Source: Hydractinia symbiolongicarpus (taxonomy: Eukaryota; Cnidaria; Hydrozoa; Anthoathecata; Hydractiniidae). Taken from it: a stretch of DNA of 64,000 bases. The position numbers and the translations under genes are program-made. Position 1 is the stretch's first letter. The number at the start of each line of letters is the position of its first letter. Location of the stretch: the NCBI RefSeq assembly GCF_029227915.1, contig NC_079884.1, positions 1,612,001-1,676,000 of the forward strand, read 5' to 3'. The notes below the pieces were generated by a model, which made no database searches, had not been told where the DNA came from, and saw only the letters and a list, made by a program, of their open reading frames with translations. This document shows positions 63,581-64,000 of this stretch, in pieces.

Positions 63581-64000
63581 CTAGTCGATAAAGCCCGTGG
63601 AAAAATCCACTTAGGCATAAGGACAATGAAAAAAGAGGTTGTTGTGGATTTTTTGCTGACATCAGCATTGCAGATATAAAAAAATTGGCGAGGTTTAGTT
63701 TATTCTATGCCTGTAATGTGTAAAGGTTAAAACGCTGATCAAAATAATGTACAGGATCTTATGTTTTCGACAAACGCCTAAGGATATATAAAGGTTTTAA
63801 AAATTTTGCTGATCGTGTACTTTTGACAAACGGTTGCAGAGATATTAGGTCACAGTCATTTAGTTCCCCCTGTACACGGGAAATTTAGTCTGCGCATGCG
63901 CTAACTTTTGAAATCTTAAAACGCAAAAATTCCGTGATGATGATGACGTCATAATCTTGACATACCTGACTTAACATGCTAAATTACAAGCCATGGTGCT
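63581..64000 (-). mobile_element. Helitron-like element, 3' end, running off the right edge
   Basis: Read on the minus strand it ends with the hairpin GTGGATTTTTCCAC (63597-63610), GGGCTTTATCGA and CTAG at 63584-63581, followed by T. Sequence further right (tgatcaaaataatgtacagg, gatcgtgtacttttgacaaacg) matches unit 3 at 59267-59841 in opposite orientation. Confidence 0.7.

Noticed and set aside
1-64000. tRNA, rRNA or bacterial-type operons
   Set aside because: I found no B-box-like GGTTCRANNCC in tRNA context, no rRNA core sequence and no bacterial gene organisation; splice sites and element types are animal.

Overview
The window is AT-rich animal nuclear DNA with spliceosomal introns (GTAAGT-type donors, phase-consistent exons) and almost no ordinary genes. 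It is mostly a transposon graveyard. The mix of P/THAP, Kolobok/TTAA, piggyBac, Tc1-like, Penelope-like, Helitron and restriction-like-endonuclease LINE elements, plus P2RX7-intracellular-domain and VPDxFKTxxMC-repeat proteins, suggests a cnidarian, perhaps a hydrozoan or other medusozoan. That assignment is inference from gene families and was not tested by a search.

Layout: 1-652 holds the 5' exons of a spliced host-like gene (minus strand) with a zinc ribbon. 653-9765 is mostly non-coding, with a HECT C-lobe piece (5883-6230), a dead integrase-core pseudogene (6440-6891, minus) and faint coding remnants. 9929-16750 is a mosaic of pieces of one LINE superfamily, plus a Tc1-like relic. 16816-25908 and 34331-36880 are two copies of a segmental duplication; the first was later split by a Penelope-like element (17219-18785) and a 4.7-kb P element (20022-24704). 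26345-27945 carries a degenerate tandem-repeat protein and a neighbouring unknown gene. 28200-41606 holds further LINE copies, including the most complete one (29004-34335). 41607-45658 has a Penelope fragment and a piggyBac relic, followed by a nearly complete Penelope-like element with inverted arms (45671-48400). 48592-56440 is one LINE copy split by two DNA transposons: a Kolobok/Mutator-like one (49250-51671) and a TTAA-flanked one (52393-56048) carrying two spliced genes. 57255-59841 is a head-to-tail array of three Helitron-like units. 61700-63055 is a TATA-driven gene for an unrecognised acidic protein, and a fourth Helitron end enters at 63581.

The most unusual system is a LINE family (reverse transcriptase, CCHC finger, restriction-like endonuclease) whose protein continues in frame into a ubiquitin-specific protease (USP) domain. 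At least three diverged subfamilies carry the USP part with its Cys box, CxxC pairs and His box, and one copy has an uninterrupted USP frame of about 290 residues. This implies that a deubiquitinase was captured before the subfamilies split and was kept through retrotransposition. The second unusual system is the 3.66-kb TTAA-flanked element: its two spliced genes encode a P2RX7-intracellular-domain protein and a THAP protein, and no DDE transposase is visible.
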